NCBI RefSeq assembly: GCF_018598175.1
Contig: NZ_JAHESE010000007.1
Coordinates: 124,001 to 188,000 of the forward strand
Length of the DNA: 64,000 bases
From: Dawidia cretensis
Lineage (GTDB): Bacteria > Bacteroidota > Bacteroidia > Cytophagales > Cyclobacteriaceae
Reading direction: 5' to 3'
Of the stretch, positions 24,484-33,313 are shown one piece after another. Position 1 is the stretch's first letter. Every line of letters begins with the position of its first letter. The notes under the pieces were generated by a model. That model was not told where the DNA came from. It made no database searches and saw nothing but the letters and a program-made list of their open reading frames with translations. The position numbers and the translations under genes were made by a program.

Positions 24484-26742
24484 TCACTTGATCTTTGTGC
24501 CTTGGGGGGTATAGCGGTCTATGGTTTTACCTCGCTTAGCTTCAAGCAGAAAGAAGGAGTCATTGTGTTCGATTTCGTCGTAGACTATCGGCACGATGAC
24601 TTTGTTGGAACGTGTCACGACACCACACCGGTGGTTTTTCCAGACTCTGAAAAGACCGCCTTCCAGGTCCGTTGGATACATGTATTGCATATCGAAGAGT
24701 ACGTCGCCTCCATGAGTAATGTAGCCACTCCCGGCGTAATCGCTAAATTCGTTGTATAAAAAGTAGGCAAGGCCTGTTTCGGCAGAAAAGGGTTCAATCT
24801 TGTCAAAAGTAGGCGGTATTACCGTCTGGCCCTCGGTATTAACCATTCCGTACTTAATTCGAAGGAACGTTTCTCCTCCGCCCAAATCTTCCGGGATAGC
24901 AATAGAAGTAATGTATAGATTGCGATAGTTGGCCGGCGCCATAGTGCGTATGCGGGCGTCACCCGGCACGCTATTGCCGTCAGAGAGAACAAACCAGGCG
25001 GTGCCATCGTTGAGCACCACGTGTGTGAGACCGGCGTCAGGGCTGGCGATCCAGGAAAAAGAATCGTACTCCCGTCCCTGAACTTTAATTTTACGAACCT
25101 TGCCATTGCATTCGTAAAGCCGATACCGCCCGGAACGTTCCTCATACGACGTTAATACTTTAATCGCTCCGTTATGCAGTGTCTCAAATACCGCGGCGTA
25201 GAATCCCGGTAGTACCGGGGTGAACGTTTCATTCAAGACTGTTTCTCCTTCCGGTCCTTCGGCGATGTAATATGTAACGCCGTTAAAGTCTACTGCTTCG
25301 ATTTTTGAATACGGTAAGTCGTGTTGCAGCTTCTCGCCGCTGCTTGCGCGGACAACGTCGGCCCCACCTTCGCCTGCCACCAGAAGCAATCCATCGCCGA
25401 ACGGGGATATCTCTGTATATTTGAAGGCGGTCAGTTTGTTTCCGGCCGCATCGAACAAATCGATCGTCCCGCCACTGTACCCCGCCAGCACGCCCGGCCC
25501 CATTATACTAACAACACTGTACTCAGGGGGTATTACCCATTGCCCGTTACGATCGATGGCTCCATCCAGGGTTACCGGATCTATGCCTGAACCAGGGGCC
25601 GGCATGGCCCCTGATACAACCGAAACGGGGTTGGGTGACGCTTCATTTCCTTCATACATGTCGACTCCCGCGATGTTATAGAACGCCTGGGGTGTTACCA
25701 GCGTACCGTCAAAATGCACCAGATACTCCAGGCCGTCGGGAGCCACAACGGATGCCAACTGGCGAACTTCGTTAACCACGCGGACTTCATAGCCGGGCTC
25801 GCAGATCAGCTTGCGCCTGGTCTTAACGTTTACGAGCATGTCGTCGATCATCAGGTGGCCAGCCGAGACAAAGTGGGGGTGGACATCAAATAACTCATGC
25901 CCGTATTTGCTTTCCGGTAGCCACAGCGTATCGCTGACATCTCCGCTCAATAGGAACGATCGATAAGCATGGGTATATACGCGGTAGAAGAAATGACTTT
26001 TGTAGGTCTCTCCGTTTACGTTTACTGCCGTCGGCACAAGGGGTCCCTGGCCATCGCGGCCAATAACCGGTCGGTAGCGTGAGTCATCCAGTGTGGTAAT
26101 ATCGTAGAACGACGGCGCCACTAGCGTCCGACCGGCGGCATCGACTATGCCCACGCCTTCCTGGGTATATATAATGAACGTTCCCGCGGCGGTAGGCAGT
26201 ACGCCGGCGTAGTCCGTTGCCAACACTTTTTTTCCATCAGCATCATAATAGTTGCAGCCTGTACCGACACAAGCTGCAAATCCCTTCGCGCTGTCGGGTG
26301 CAGCGTAGGTGAATGCCGGCGTTATATAGTCAAACATCGGTGCCAGTATGACTGTGCCGTCCGATTTCTTCAATCCATACCGGTTATTTTCTATGTAAAG
26401 CGTATTGCCGTTGGCGAGGACTATGCCTGGCACCGTAAACCTGTCCGCATACCGCGAGGGTTGCAGAAACCGTGGCTTGGCTTCGCGCAGGATCTTCTCC
26501 AGTACCGAGTCCGGTGTCACCGGGCCCTGTTCTACGGCCGGCATCTGCTCGTCGGAGACAGCACTGCTTTTGGGCTTGGGGCTGGTGAACTGGCAACCGC
26601 CTGCGTCCAGCCCGAGGAGCTGGTGAATAGTTTTGGCGGTTGTTTGCTGAGACAATTTGCGGCTGCACGACGCGGTGGTCATACCGATCAACAGAAACAA
26701 TGACGCTGCGACGGCGTCGCGGCAAGAAAAAACCATGCGCAT
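24484..26742 (-). CDS. WG-repeat lipoprotein
   Basis: The 752-residue product has a lipoprotein signal with lipobox TTASC, giving a periplasmic or outer-membrane lipoprotein. Its body is a series of WG-type repeats: YGLKKSDGTVILAPMFDYI, GIVDAAGRTLVAPSFYDI, GAIDRNGQWVIPPEYSVVS, IDLFDAAGNKLTAFKYTEI, YGMVNTEGQTVIPPTFDKI and CGVVTRSNKVIVPIVYDEI. Such repeats build a beta-propeller-like or beta-rich scaffold; their ligands are mostly unknown. A second Met three codons in could also be the start. It stands alone between a terminator and the methyltransferase gene. Confidence 0.82.
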   Translation of the reverse strand: MRMVFSCRDAVAASLFLLIGMTTASCSRKLSQQTTAKTIHQLLGLDAGGCQFTSPKPKSSAVSDEQMPAVEQGPVTPDSVLEKILREAKPRFLQPSRYADRFTVPGIVLANGNTLYIENNRYGLKKSDGTVILAPMFDYITPAFTYAAPDSAKGFAACVGTGCNYYDADGKKVLATDYAGVLPTAAGTFIIYTQEGVGIVDAAGRTLVAPSFYDITTLDDSRYRPVIGRDGQGPLVPTAVNVNGETYKSHFFYRVYTHAYRSFLLSGDVSDTLWLPESKYGHELFDVHPHFVSAGHLMIDDMLVNVKTRRKLICEPGYEVRVVNEVRQLASVVAPDGLEYLVHFDGTLVTPQAFYNIAGVDMYEGNEASPNPVSVVSGAMPAPGSGIDPVTLDGAIDRNGQWVIPPEYSVVSIMGPGVLAGYSGGTIDLFDAAGNKLTAFKYTEISPFGDGLLLVAGEGGADVVRASSGEKLQHDLPYSKIEAVDFNGVTYYIAEGPEGETVLNETFTPVLPGFYAAVFETLHNGAIKVLTSYEERSGRYRLYECNGKVRKIKVQGREYDSFSWIASPDAGLTHVVLNDGTAWFVLSDGNSVPGDARIRTMAPANYRNLYITSIAIPEDLGGGETFLRIKYGMVNTEGQTVIPPTFDKIEPFSAETGLAYFLYNEFSDYAGSGYITHGGDVLFDMQYMYPTDLEGGLFRVWKNHRCGVVTRSNKVIVPIVYDEIEHNDSFFLLEAKRGKTIDRYTPQGTKIK

Positions 26743-26797
26743 ACAGCAATTTATCCACTACAAAGTAGTGAGTGACGCGGAATATTTCAAATTCCCA

Positions 26798-27541
26798 TTA
26801 TAGTGCGTGGCGGCCCCGCGCCAGGTTGTCGCAGATGATGGCGGTGGCGATGGCGGCGTTGAGGGACTCGGCCTGGCCGTAGCGGGGGATGGTGACTTTG
26901 TGGGTGACCGACGGCGCCAGCGCATCGCTGATGCCGCGCGACTCGTTGCCGATCAAGACGATGCCGTTCGGCCCGAAACTGGTCATGTGTACGTTGGAGC
27001 CGTTGAGGAAGGCGCCGAAGACGGGGCAGCCTGCTGCGGGCAGGTAGGTCTCCAAGTCGGTGTAGTAGACCTGCACGCGGGTGAAGGAGCCCATGGTGGC
27101 GCTGATTACTTTGGCGTTATAGAAGTCGGCGGTTTCGGAAGAGGCAATGATTTTGCGGATGCCGTACCAGTCGGCGGTGCGCAAGATGGTGCCCAGGTTA
27201 CCGGGGTCGCGGATGTCGTCGAGGGCGAGGGCAAACTCGGTGGGGCCGACGGTCAGTGGGTTGTTGGGTTTGAGGCGGGCCACGGCCAGGGCGGCATCGT
27301 TGGATTGGAACTCGCCAAGCTCTTCCAGGGCTTTGGGGCTCACTTCCAACACTTCGGCTTTGCCGGCGGGTGGACACGTGGCCAGAAACTCGGCGGTGCC
27401 CAGTACAGCCAGGGTCTCGAAGTCGGAATGCAATAATTCCTGAACACTCTTGGCACCCTGGACCACAAAACATTGTTCCTGTTTGCGGTATTTCTTTAAT
27501 TGCAATGATTTAATGAACTTGATTCTGGCTTTTGACAGCAT
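26798..27541 (-). CDS. TrmH/SpoU family RNA 2'-O-methyltransferase
   Basis: This enzyme uses SAM to methylate a ribose 2'-OH in rRNA or tRNA. The 247-residue length fits the RlmB/TsnR-like group with an N-terminal L30e-like RNA-binding part (KFIKSLQLKKYRKQEQCFVV). The three SpoU motifs of the knotted catalytic domain are present: DPGNLGTILRTAD (112-124), VLIGNESRG (195-203) and IPRYGQAESLNAA (218-230). The exact target nucleotide cannot be told from sequence. The start codon lies nine bases from the start of tamL on the other strand. Confidence 0.9.
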   Translation of the reverse strand: MLSKARIKFIKSLQLKKYRKQEQCFVVQGAKSVQELLHSDFETLAVLGTAEFLATCPPAGKAEVLEVSPKALEELGEFQSNDAALAVARLKPNNPLTVGPTEFALALDDIRDPGNLGTILRTADWYGIRKIIASSETADFYNAKVISATMGSFTRVQVYYTDLETYLPAAGCPVFGAFLNGSNVHMTSFGPNGIVLIGNESRGISDALAPSVTHKVTIPRYGQAESLNAAIATAIICDNLARGRHAL

Positions 27542-27550
27542 GGTTGACGC

Positions 27551-30121
27551 GTGAGAACTTCGAAAGGTAAATATTTTCTTTTTATCACTCTCATCCCGCT
27601 GCTATCAGGCTGCCTGGGCATCAAGCATCTCAAGGACAACGAAAAGCTGTTGTACCAGCAGCGCATCGACGCCCCCCGCGAGATCGACCGGGACGAGCTG
27701 AGCAAATTCTATGCCCAGGAGTCCAACCGCAAGATGCTCGGCCTGCCCATTGCCCCCCTTGTGGGCATTTATTACCTAGGGTATCGGTCTTACGATCAGG
27801 AGAAGATGATCAAACGCAAGGAGAAGGCTGAGAAGAAGTTCGACGCCAAGATGGCCGCGGCCACCAAGCCCCGTAAGATCAACAACTTGCAGTTCCGCAA
27901 ACAACAGAAGCTCGAGAAGTTCGACAAAAAGATCGACGAGGGTAACACCGTGATGCAATGGGGCGAGCCCGTGGCGGTGTTCGACAGCTCGCTGGTGAGC
28001 ATTACCGAAGGGCGCTTCCGCGGATATTTATTCTCCAAAGGCTATTTTGTCAACAAGGTACATGCCCGCATTGACACCTCGCGCATTTTGCGTAAGCGTG
28101 TAAAAGTATTGTATATCGTTCAGCCTGGCGCGGCCTACCACCTCGACTCAATTTTTTACCAGATCACCGATACGGCCATTCTTCGCACCGTCATCGAGAA
28201 CGAACGGGCCAGCTTCTTAAAAAAGGGCGATCGTTACGACGAAGACAATCTCACGCGTGAGCGCGAGCGCCTGGATATCCTGTTAAAAGATAATGGCTAC
28301 TACGATTTCAGCCGTCAATATGTTGAGTTTAAGATGGACACCGCGTACGAAAGCCCCGACCGTCGTATCTCCATCATGGTGCAGATCCACGAGCCGGCGA
28401 AGCGCGAGGAGCACAAACGCTTTACCATTGACGAGGTAAATTTCACGACCGACGCCAGTACCAACCGCTTCCGCCGCGAGCGCCGGGAACGTTCATACCG
28501 CGATATTCACTTTCGGTACTACGAAGACAACTACAACCTCAAGATTCTCTCCCAACGCGTCTTTCTGAAACCGGGCGATCAATACAGCCGTGCGCTAACG
28601 CTCAATACGCAACGCCAGTTGGCCAACATCGACGCTTTTAAGTTTGTCAACATCAACTATGACACTACCGGCGGCCGGTTTGTCGCCAATATCTTTACCA
28701 GTCCGCTGTCACGGTATGAATGGAGTAATGAAGCCGGTGTGAACGTAACGCAAGGATACCCGGGTCCTTTCTATAACATCTCCTTCAAAAAGCGCAATGT
28801 CTTTAAGGGCATGGAGACATTTGACCTGAGTGGCCGGTTTGGTTTCGAAGGTGTGGCGTCTGCAACAAGTGATCAGAACTTTTACAAGAGCACAGAAGCA
28901 GGTGTGAACGCGTCGTTCACGTTCCCGCAGTTTATCTGGCCTTTCCGCGACCGTACGCGGTTCCGGCATGCCGCGTATAACCCGAAGACGAAGTTTACGG
29001 CGGGCTATGCGTACACGGATCGTCCCGAGTACCGGCGTACGGCGGTGTCGGTCGTGGGCAGCTATACCTGGCAGAACAACAAGGGTCGCTCCTACCAGCT
29101 GACACCGGTCAACCTCAGCGTGATCGACACGGCAAACCTGTCGGGTGACTTCAAAACGCTGCTCCTGGAGCAGGCCGAACAGGGTAACTTCAGTCTGATT
29201 AATTCCTTTCGACCGTCATTTGTGAACAGTATTATCTTCGGCGTAACGTGGAACTACAAAAACTACGGTAACGCTGAGCGCAGCTCGGGCTTTATTCGCG
29301 CGCAGGTGGAAAGCGGCGGTACGATCTGGAATTTTGTCGATCCGAAAATCGTGACGCAGTACGATCTGAACTATTTCAAATATTTTCGCTTTAGCCTCGA
29401 CATGCGGCGCATCAACGTGCTGCACAAAAATACCACGGTAGCCTACCGGTTTAATTCGGGGTTGGCGTACTCGTATAGTGACGGCAGGAGTCTTCCCTAT
29501 GAAAAGTTCTTCTTTGCCGGCGGTAGTAACAGTATCCGCGCCTGGCGCCCTCGTCGTCTTGGACCGGGTTCCTTCAAACCGCGTACCACAGAAGAAGTGG
29601 ATATCAACGGCAATCCCAACGGCAACCCACGCAACGATGGACTATTTGACTATAGCATCGAACAGCCTGCCGAGATCTTGCTGGAGGCGAGCCTGGAAAT
29701 CCGCCAGAAGCTGTTCGGCTTTGTGAGCGGTGCAGTCTTTGTCGACGTCGGTAATACCTGGACGTTTCAGCACCGCTTTAAAACGGTGTACACGCTGATA
29801 CCCGAGAATGAAAGAGAAGAAAACGGACCGATGACAACATCGGAGTCAGGGGTCCCCAATGGCAACTCGCAGTTTAAGTTTGATCAGTTCTATAAAGAAA
29901 TTGCTGTGGGAACGGGATTTGGTCTTCGCTTTGACTTCACGTTCCTGATTTTGCGATTGGATGTGGGGATGAAAGTGTGGGATCCGGCGCGAGAAGAAGG
30001 CGACAAGTTTGTATTGGATAAAGTTCGGTTCTTTAAGCCGTATGCGACACAGACAGCAGATGGTTGGACGAATTATCGCGAGCCGATTATTTATAATGTG
30101 GGCATTGGTTACCCGTTTTAA
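27551..30121 (+). CDS. tamL: Omp85 family outer-membrane lipoprotein TamL
   Basis: TamL is the Bacteroidota TamA/BamA relative, anchored as a lipoprotein and thought to work with TamB in outer-membrane biogenesis. The start is GTG; the signal KYFLFITLIPLLSGC ends at the lipidated cysteine. A basic helical insert (KRKEKAEKKFDAKMAAATK) precedes POTRA-like repeats (GRFRGYLFSKGYFVNKVHAR, LLKDNGYYDF, LNTQRQLANIDAFKFVNI). The C-terminal half is a 16-stranded-type Omp85 barrel with the conserved FFAGGSNSIRAWRPRRLGPG loop and ends in an aromatic strand (YNVGIGYPF). The 856-residue length fits. tamB is not next to it in this window. No ATG is available that keeps the signal peptide, so the GTG start is likely correct. 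Confidence 0.9.
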   Translation: MRTSKGKYFLFITLIPLLSGCLGIKHLKDNEKLLYQQRIDAPREIDRDELSKFYAQESNRKMLGLPIAPLVGIYYLGYRSYDQEKMIKRKEKAEKKFDAKMAAATKPRKINNLQFRKQQKLEKFDKKIDEGNTVMQWGEPVAVFDSSLVSITEGRFRGYLFSKGYFVNKVHARIDTSRILRKRVKVLYIVQPGAAYHLDSIFYQITDTAILRTVIENERASFLKKGDRYDEDNLTRERERLDILLKDNGYYDFSRQYVEFKMDTAYESPDRRISIMVQIHEPAKREEHKRFTIDEVNFTTDASTNRFRRERRERSYRDIHFRYYEDNYNLKILSQRVFLKPGDQYSRALTLNTQRQLANIDAFKFVNINYDTTGGRFVANIFTSPLSRYEWSNEAGVNVTQGYPGPFYNISFKKRNVFKGMETFDLSGRFGFEGVASATSDQNFYKSTEAGVNASFTFPQFIWPFRDRTRFRHAAYNPKTKFTAGYAYTDRPEYRRTAVSVVGSYTWQNNKGRSYQLTPVNLSVIDTANLSGDFKTLLLEQAEQGNFSLINSFRPSFVNSIIFGVTWNYKNYGNAERSSGFIRAQVESGGTIWNFVDPKIVTQYDLNYFKYFRFSLDMRRINVLHKNTTVAYRFNSGLAYSYSDGRSLPYEKFFFAGGSNSIRAWRPRRLGPGSFKPRTTEEVDINGNPNGNPRNDGLFDYSIEQPAEILLEASLEIRQKLFGFVSGAVFVDVGNTWTFQHRFKTVYTLIPENEREENGPMTTSESGVPNGNSQFKFDQFYKEIAVGTGFGLRFDFTFLILRLDVGMKVWDPAREEGDKFVLDKVRFFKPYATQTADGWTNYREPIIYNVGIGYPF

Positions 30122-30138
30122 ACCCGTGCTCTACTACC

Positions 30139-32235
30139 TCAATACTCCAACAACTCCTTCAGTGCCTGCTGCACTTTGGCAGCGCTCGGCAACATCATCT
30201 TTTCCAACTCCACATTCAACGCTACCGCGGGTAAGTCAGCGGCGCCGATGGTCCATACCGGTGCATCCAGGTACTCGAAGCATTCTTTGCTGATGCGGCC
30301 GGCGAGGGACTCGGCGAAGGAGTTTAGTAAGGGTTCTTCGGTGACGATACACGTGCGGCCGTGGCGTTGTACGGCGGTGGTGACGGCGTGCCAGTCGAGT
30401 GGGTTGAGCGTGCGCAGGTCTATAATTTCCACGCGGCCTTCGTAGACGCGGGCGGCTTCTTTGGTCCAGTAGACGCCCATGCCGTAGGTAATCACGACAC
30501 AGGATTCGCCGACGGCGATTTTGTCTGCTGTGGCTTGCTGTACCGTGGCGGCTTTGCCCAGCGGAATGATATAGTCGCGGTCGGGCTCGGGGGTCTTGGC
30601 GTCGGTGGTGCCGGGGACTTTAGACCAATAAAGACCTTTGTGTTCTAATAATACCACCGGGTTGGGATCGTAGAAGGCAGCTTTGAGCAGGCCTTTCATG
30701 TCGGCGGCATTGCTGGGGTATACGATCTTGATGCCGCGGATGGTGAGGAGCGTTGACTCCACGCTGCCCGAGTGATAGGGTCCACCCCCGCCGTAGGCGC
30801 CAATGGGCACACGGATGAGTGCCTGAATCGGGAACTTGCCGTTGGAAAGGTAGCAGCTTTTGGAAAGCTCTTCCACCAACTGGTTCATGCCCGGCCAGAT
30901 ATAGTCGGCAAACTGGATTTCGACGATAGGCTTCGCTCCTACGGCGGACATACCGGCGGTCGAGCCTACGATATAAGCTTCCTGGATCGGCGTATTGAAG
31001 ACGCGCGCATCGCCGTATTTGCCGGCAAGGGTGGCGGCTTCGCGGAAGACTCCGCCGAGGCGACCGCCAACGTCCTGGCCATAGAACAGTGCTTCGGGAT
31101 GGTCTTTTAGTATTTCTTCGACCGCGTGCAGGGCAGCATCCACCATGACCACTTTGGTGGCGTCGGCCGGTATACGACGGCCGCGCTCTTCCGTGATAGG
31201 TGTGGGTGCAAACTCGTGGGTGTCGAACGTCGCGGGATCGGGATCGGCGGCCACCAGGGCTTTTTCGAAGTCGGCGGCTACACGGGCCGTTGCGCGTGTG
31301 CGCAGGGCGTCGAGTGTTGCTTCGGTTTCGCCGTGGGCTAAGAGGTACGCTTCGAGGTGCGCGAGCGGGTCGCGTTGCTGATGGATGGACAGGTCGTCGC
31401 CGCGGTACCACTCGCGGCGTACGCCGGAGGTATGGTGGCCCAACAGCGGGCAACGGGCGTGCACCAGTATGGGACCTTTGCGGCTGCGAACGTGGGCAAA
31501 TGCTTTTTGCATGCCGGTATAGGACTCGACGAAGTCCGCCCCGTTGAGGGTCATGCGTTCGAGGCCCTTGAAGCCTGCGGCATATTCGTAGGCATCCATG
31601 GCGCGCATCTCGGCGCCGGTGGCCGAGATACCCCAGTCGTTGTCTTGTACGAGGTAGACTATCGGGAGATTTTTGAGCACGGCCATTTGGAAGGCTTCGG
31701 CTACTTCCCCTTCGGTGACGGAGCCATCGCCGAGCGAGCAGAGCACTACGGGTGGCGCCGGCCAGGAAGCCAGCCCTTGCGACTCGAGGTAGGCAATGCC
31801 GTGGGCCATGCCGGTGGCCGGTATAGCCTGCATGCCGGTGGCAGAGCTTTGGTGCGGTATGGTTGGGAAGCCTGGGCGTCGTAATGATGGGTGGCCATAG
31901 TACGTGCGGCCGCCGGAGAAGGGGTCGTCGCGTTTTGCCATGAGCTGCAGCATCAGCTCGTACGGCTCCAGGCCCATGCCCAGGAGCATAGACTCGTCGC
32001 GGTAATACAGGGATGCGTAGTCGTGGGGCGCCAGCTGCATGCCGGCGGCGAGTTGAATGGCCTCGTGGCCACGGGAAGTGCTGTGCACATACTTGCTGCA
32101 CACCTCGCGGTGCTCATCGTACAGATCAGCCATCCGCCGGGCTGTGCACAGGTGGGTATAAGCGTCGAGAAGAATGGTACGGTCAACATCCGACCGGATC
32201 ATCTTTCTGGCTCTTGCGGTCTCTTCAACAGCCAT
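30139..32235 (-). CDS. Fused alpha-beta 2-oxoacid dehydrogenase E1 (branched-chain type)
   Basis: This TPP-dependent E1 decarboxylates a 2-oxoacid, probably branched-chain, and passes the acyl group to the lipoyl E2. The 698-residue protein fuses the alpha part (about 1-340; TPP motif beginning GDGSVTEGE at 169, ending near QDN) to the beta part (about 365-698; ALFYGQDVGGRLGGVFR, QFADYIWPGMNQLVEE, RVPIGAYGGGGPYHSGS). Fused E1 enzymes are common in Bacteroidota. The start at 32235 is chosen over one 24 codons upstream because the extra residues are basic and unlike the family, and a promoter overlaps them. No E2 or E3 gene is present here. Confidence 0.9.
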   Translation of the reverse strand: MAVEETARARKMIRSDVDRTILLDAYTHLCTARRMADLYDEHREVCSKYVHSTSRGHEAIQLAAGMQLAPHDYASLYYRDESMLLGMGLEPYELMLQLMAKRDDPFSGGRTYYGHPSLRRPGFPTIPHQSSATGMQAIPATGMAHGIAYLESQGLASWPAPPVVLCSLGDGSVTEGEVAEAFQMAVLKNLPIVYLVQDNDWGISATGAEMRAMDAYEYAAGFKGLERMTLNGADFVESYTGMQKAFAHVRSRKGPILVHARCPLLGHHTSGVRREWYRGDDLSIHQQRDPLAHLEAYLLAHGETEATLDALRTRATARVAADFEKALVAADPDPATFDTHEFAPTPITEERGRRIPADATKVVMVDAALHAVEEILKDHPEALFYGQDVGGRLGGVFREAATLAGKYGDARVFNTPIQEAYIVGSTAGMSAVGAKPIVEIQFADYIWPGMNQLVEELSKSCYLSNGKFPIQALIRVPIGAYGGGGPYHSGSVESTLLTIRGIKIVYPSNAADMKGLLKAAFYDPNPVVLLEHKGLYWSKVPGTTDAKTPEPDRDYIIPLGKAATVQQATADKIAVGESCVVITYGMGVYWTKEAARVYEGRVEIIDLRTLNPLDWHAVTTAVQRHGRTCIVTEEPLLNSFAESLAGRISKECFEYLDAPVWTIGAADLPAVALNVELEKMMLPSAAKVQQALKELLEY

Positions 32236-32258
32236 GATGGTAACAATTGGTCTCGGGA

Positions 32259-32287
32259 TAAAGATACACGATTTCGACCGATTCAAA
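32259..32287 (-). promoter_or_regulatory. Possible promoter of the E1 gene
   Basis: On the minus strand TTTG (32287-32284) is followed after 17 bases by TATCTTTA (32266-32259), which matches TAnnTTTG at seven of eight positions. The spacing is shorter than usual. It would start transcription about 17 bases before the chosen ATG. Confidence 0.4.
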
Positions 32288-32386
32288 CGATTTCGATTGC
32301 ATTTCATCTAATTCCACCGGGTTTCCGGAAGGCAATGCCACCGCAAGAAGGATTTAGGATTAACTTTACATCCGATTTTGAACACG

Positions 32387-33292
32387 ATGCCTACAAAAGA
32401 CTCTATCCGCGACTGGTTCTCGACCCTCCAGCAGGATATCTGTACACAGTTGGAAGCAGCCGATGGCACCGGCACCTTTATCTCCGACGCCTGGGAACGT
32501 CCCGGTGGCGGCGGTGGCGTAAGCCGGGTGATCACAGACGGCAAGATCCTCGAAAAGGGTGGCGTCAACTTCTCTGCCGTGTGGGGCCCTGCGCCCGAGC
32601 ATGTGCTGCGTTCCCTCAAAGTTCCGGCCAGCGAGTCGCTGGAGTTCTTTGCTACGGGGGTATCGATCGTGCTGCATCCGCACAGTCCCATGGTGCCCAT
32701 CATTCATATGAACACCCGTTATTTTGAAATGAGCAACGGCGCATGGTGGTTCGGTGGTGGCATCGACCTGACGCCGCACTACGTGGACGAAGCCGATGCG
32801 CGATACTTCCATCATCAACTGAAGGCCGTCTGCGATGAGCATCATCCCTCCTATTACCCGGAGTTCAAGAAGTGGGCAGACGACTACTTCTACATCAAAC
32901 ACCGGCAGGAGACGCGCGGCATTGGCGGTATTTTCTTTGACTACCTCAAAGACAACGAAGGTTTTACAAAAGCGTCACGTTTTGAGTTCATCCGTGCGGT
33001 GGGATCAGCGTTCGCGCCGTTGTATATTTATTATATGCAGAACAATCACAGCAAGCCGTATACGGAGCGGCAAAAGGAATGGCAATACATGCGCCGGGGC
33101 CGTTACGTGGAGTTTAACCTCGTATGGGACCGCGGCACGAAGTTCGGGCTCGATACCGACGGGCGCACCGAATCCATTCTGATGAGCCTTCCCCCCCAGG
33201 CTCGGTGGGAATACAACCACCACCCCGCGCCGGACTCGCCCGAGCAGCACACGCTCGACCTGTTGAAAAAAGACATTGACTGGATAGCCTAA
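32387..33292 (+). CDS. hemF: Oxygen-dependent coproporphyrinogen III oxidase HemF
   Basis: HemF oxidatively decarboxylates coproporphyrinogen III to protoporphyrinogen IX in haem synthesis and needs oxygen. The 301-residue length is normal. Family blocks include WERPGGGGGVSRV, KGGVNFSAVWG, PHSPMVPIIHMNTRYFE, WWFGGGIDLTPHYV, TRGIGGIFFDYL, RRGRYVEFNLVWDRGTKFGL and ESILMSLPPQARWEY. An upstream in-frame ATG at 32378 would add three residues. The presence of the oxygen-dependent form points to an aerobe. The kinase gene that follows is 21 bases away and may be co-transcribed. Confidence 0.96.
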   Translation: MPTKDSIRDWFSTLQQDICTQLEAADGTGTFISDAWERPGGGGGVSRVITDGKILEKGGVNFSAVWGPAPEHVLRSLKVPASESLEFFATGVSIVLHPHSPMVPIIHMNTRYFEMSNGAWWFGGGIDLTPHYVDEADARYFHHQLKAVCDEHHPSYYPEFKKWADDYFYIKHRQETRGIGGIFFDYLKDNEGFTKASRFEFIRAVGSAFAPLYIYYMQNNHSKPYTERQKEWQYMRRGRYVEFNLVWDRGTKFGLDTDGRTESILMSLPPQARWEYNHHPAPDSPEQHTLDLLKKDIDWIA

Positions 33293-33313
33293 GCACAGGC
33301 CGGCACAACCTAT

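Noticed and set aside
30620-32101. 493-residue minus-strand frame overlapping the E1 gene
   Set aside because: It is the same strand in another frame, rich in Arg, Pro and His, a GC-driven shadow of the E1 gene.
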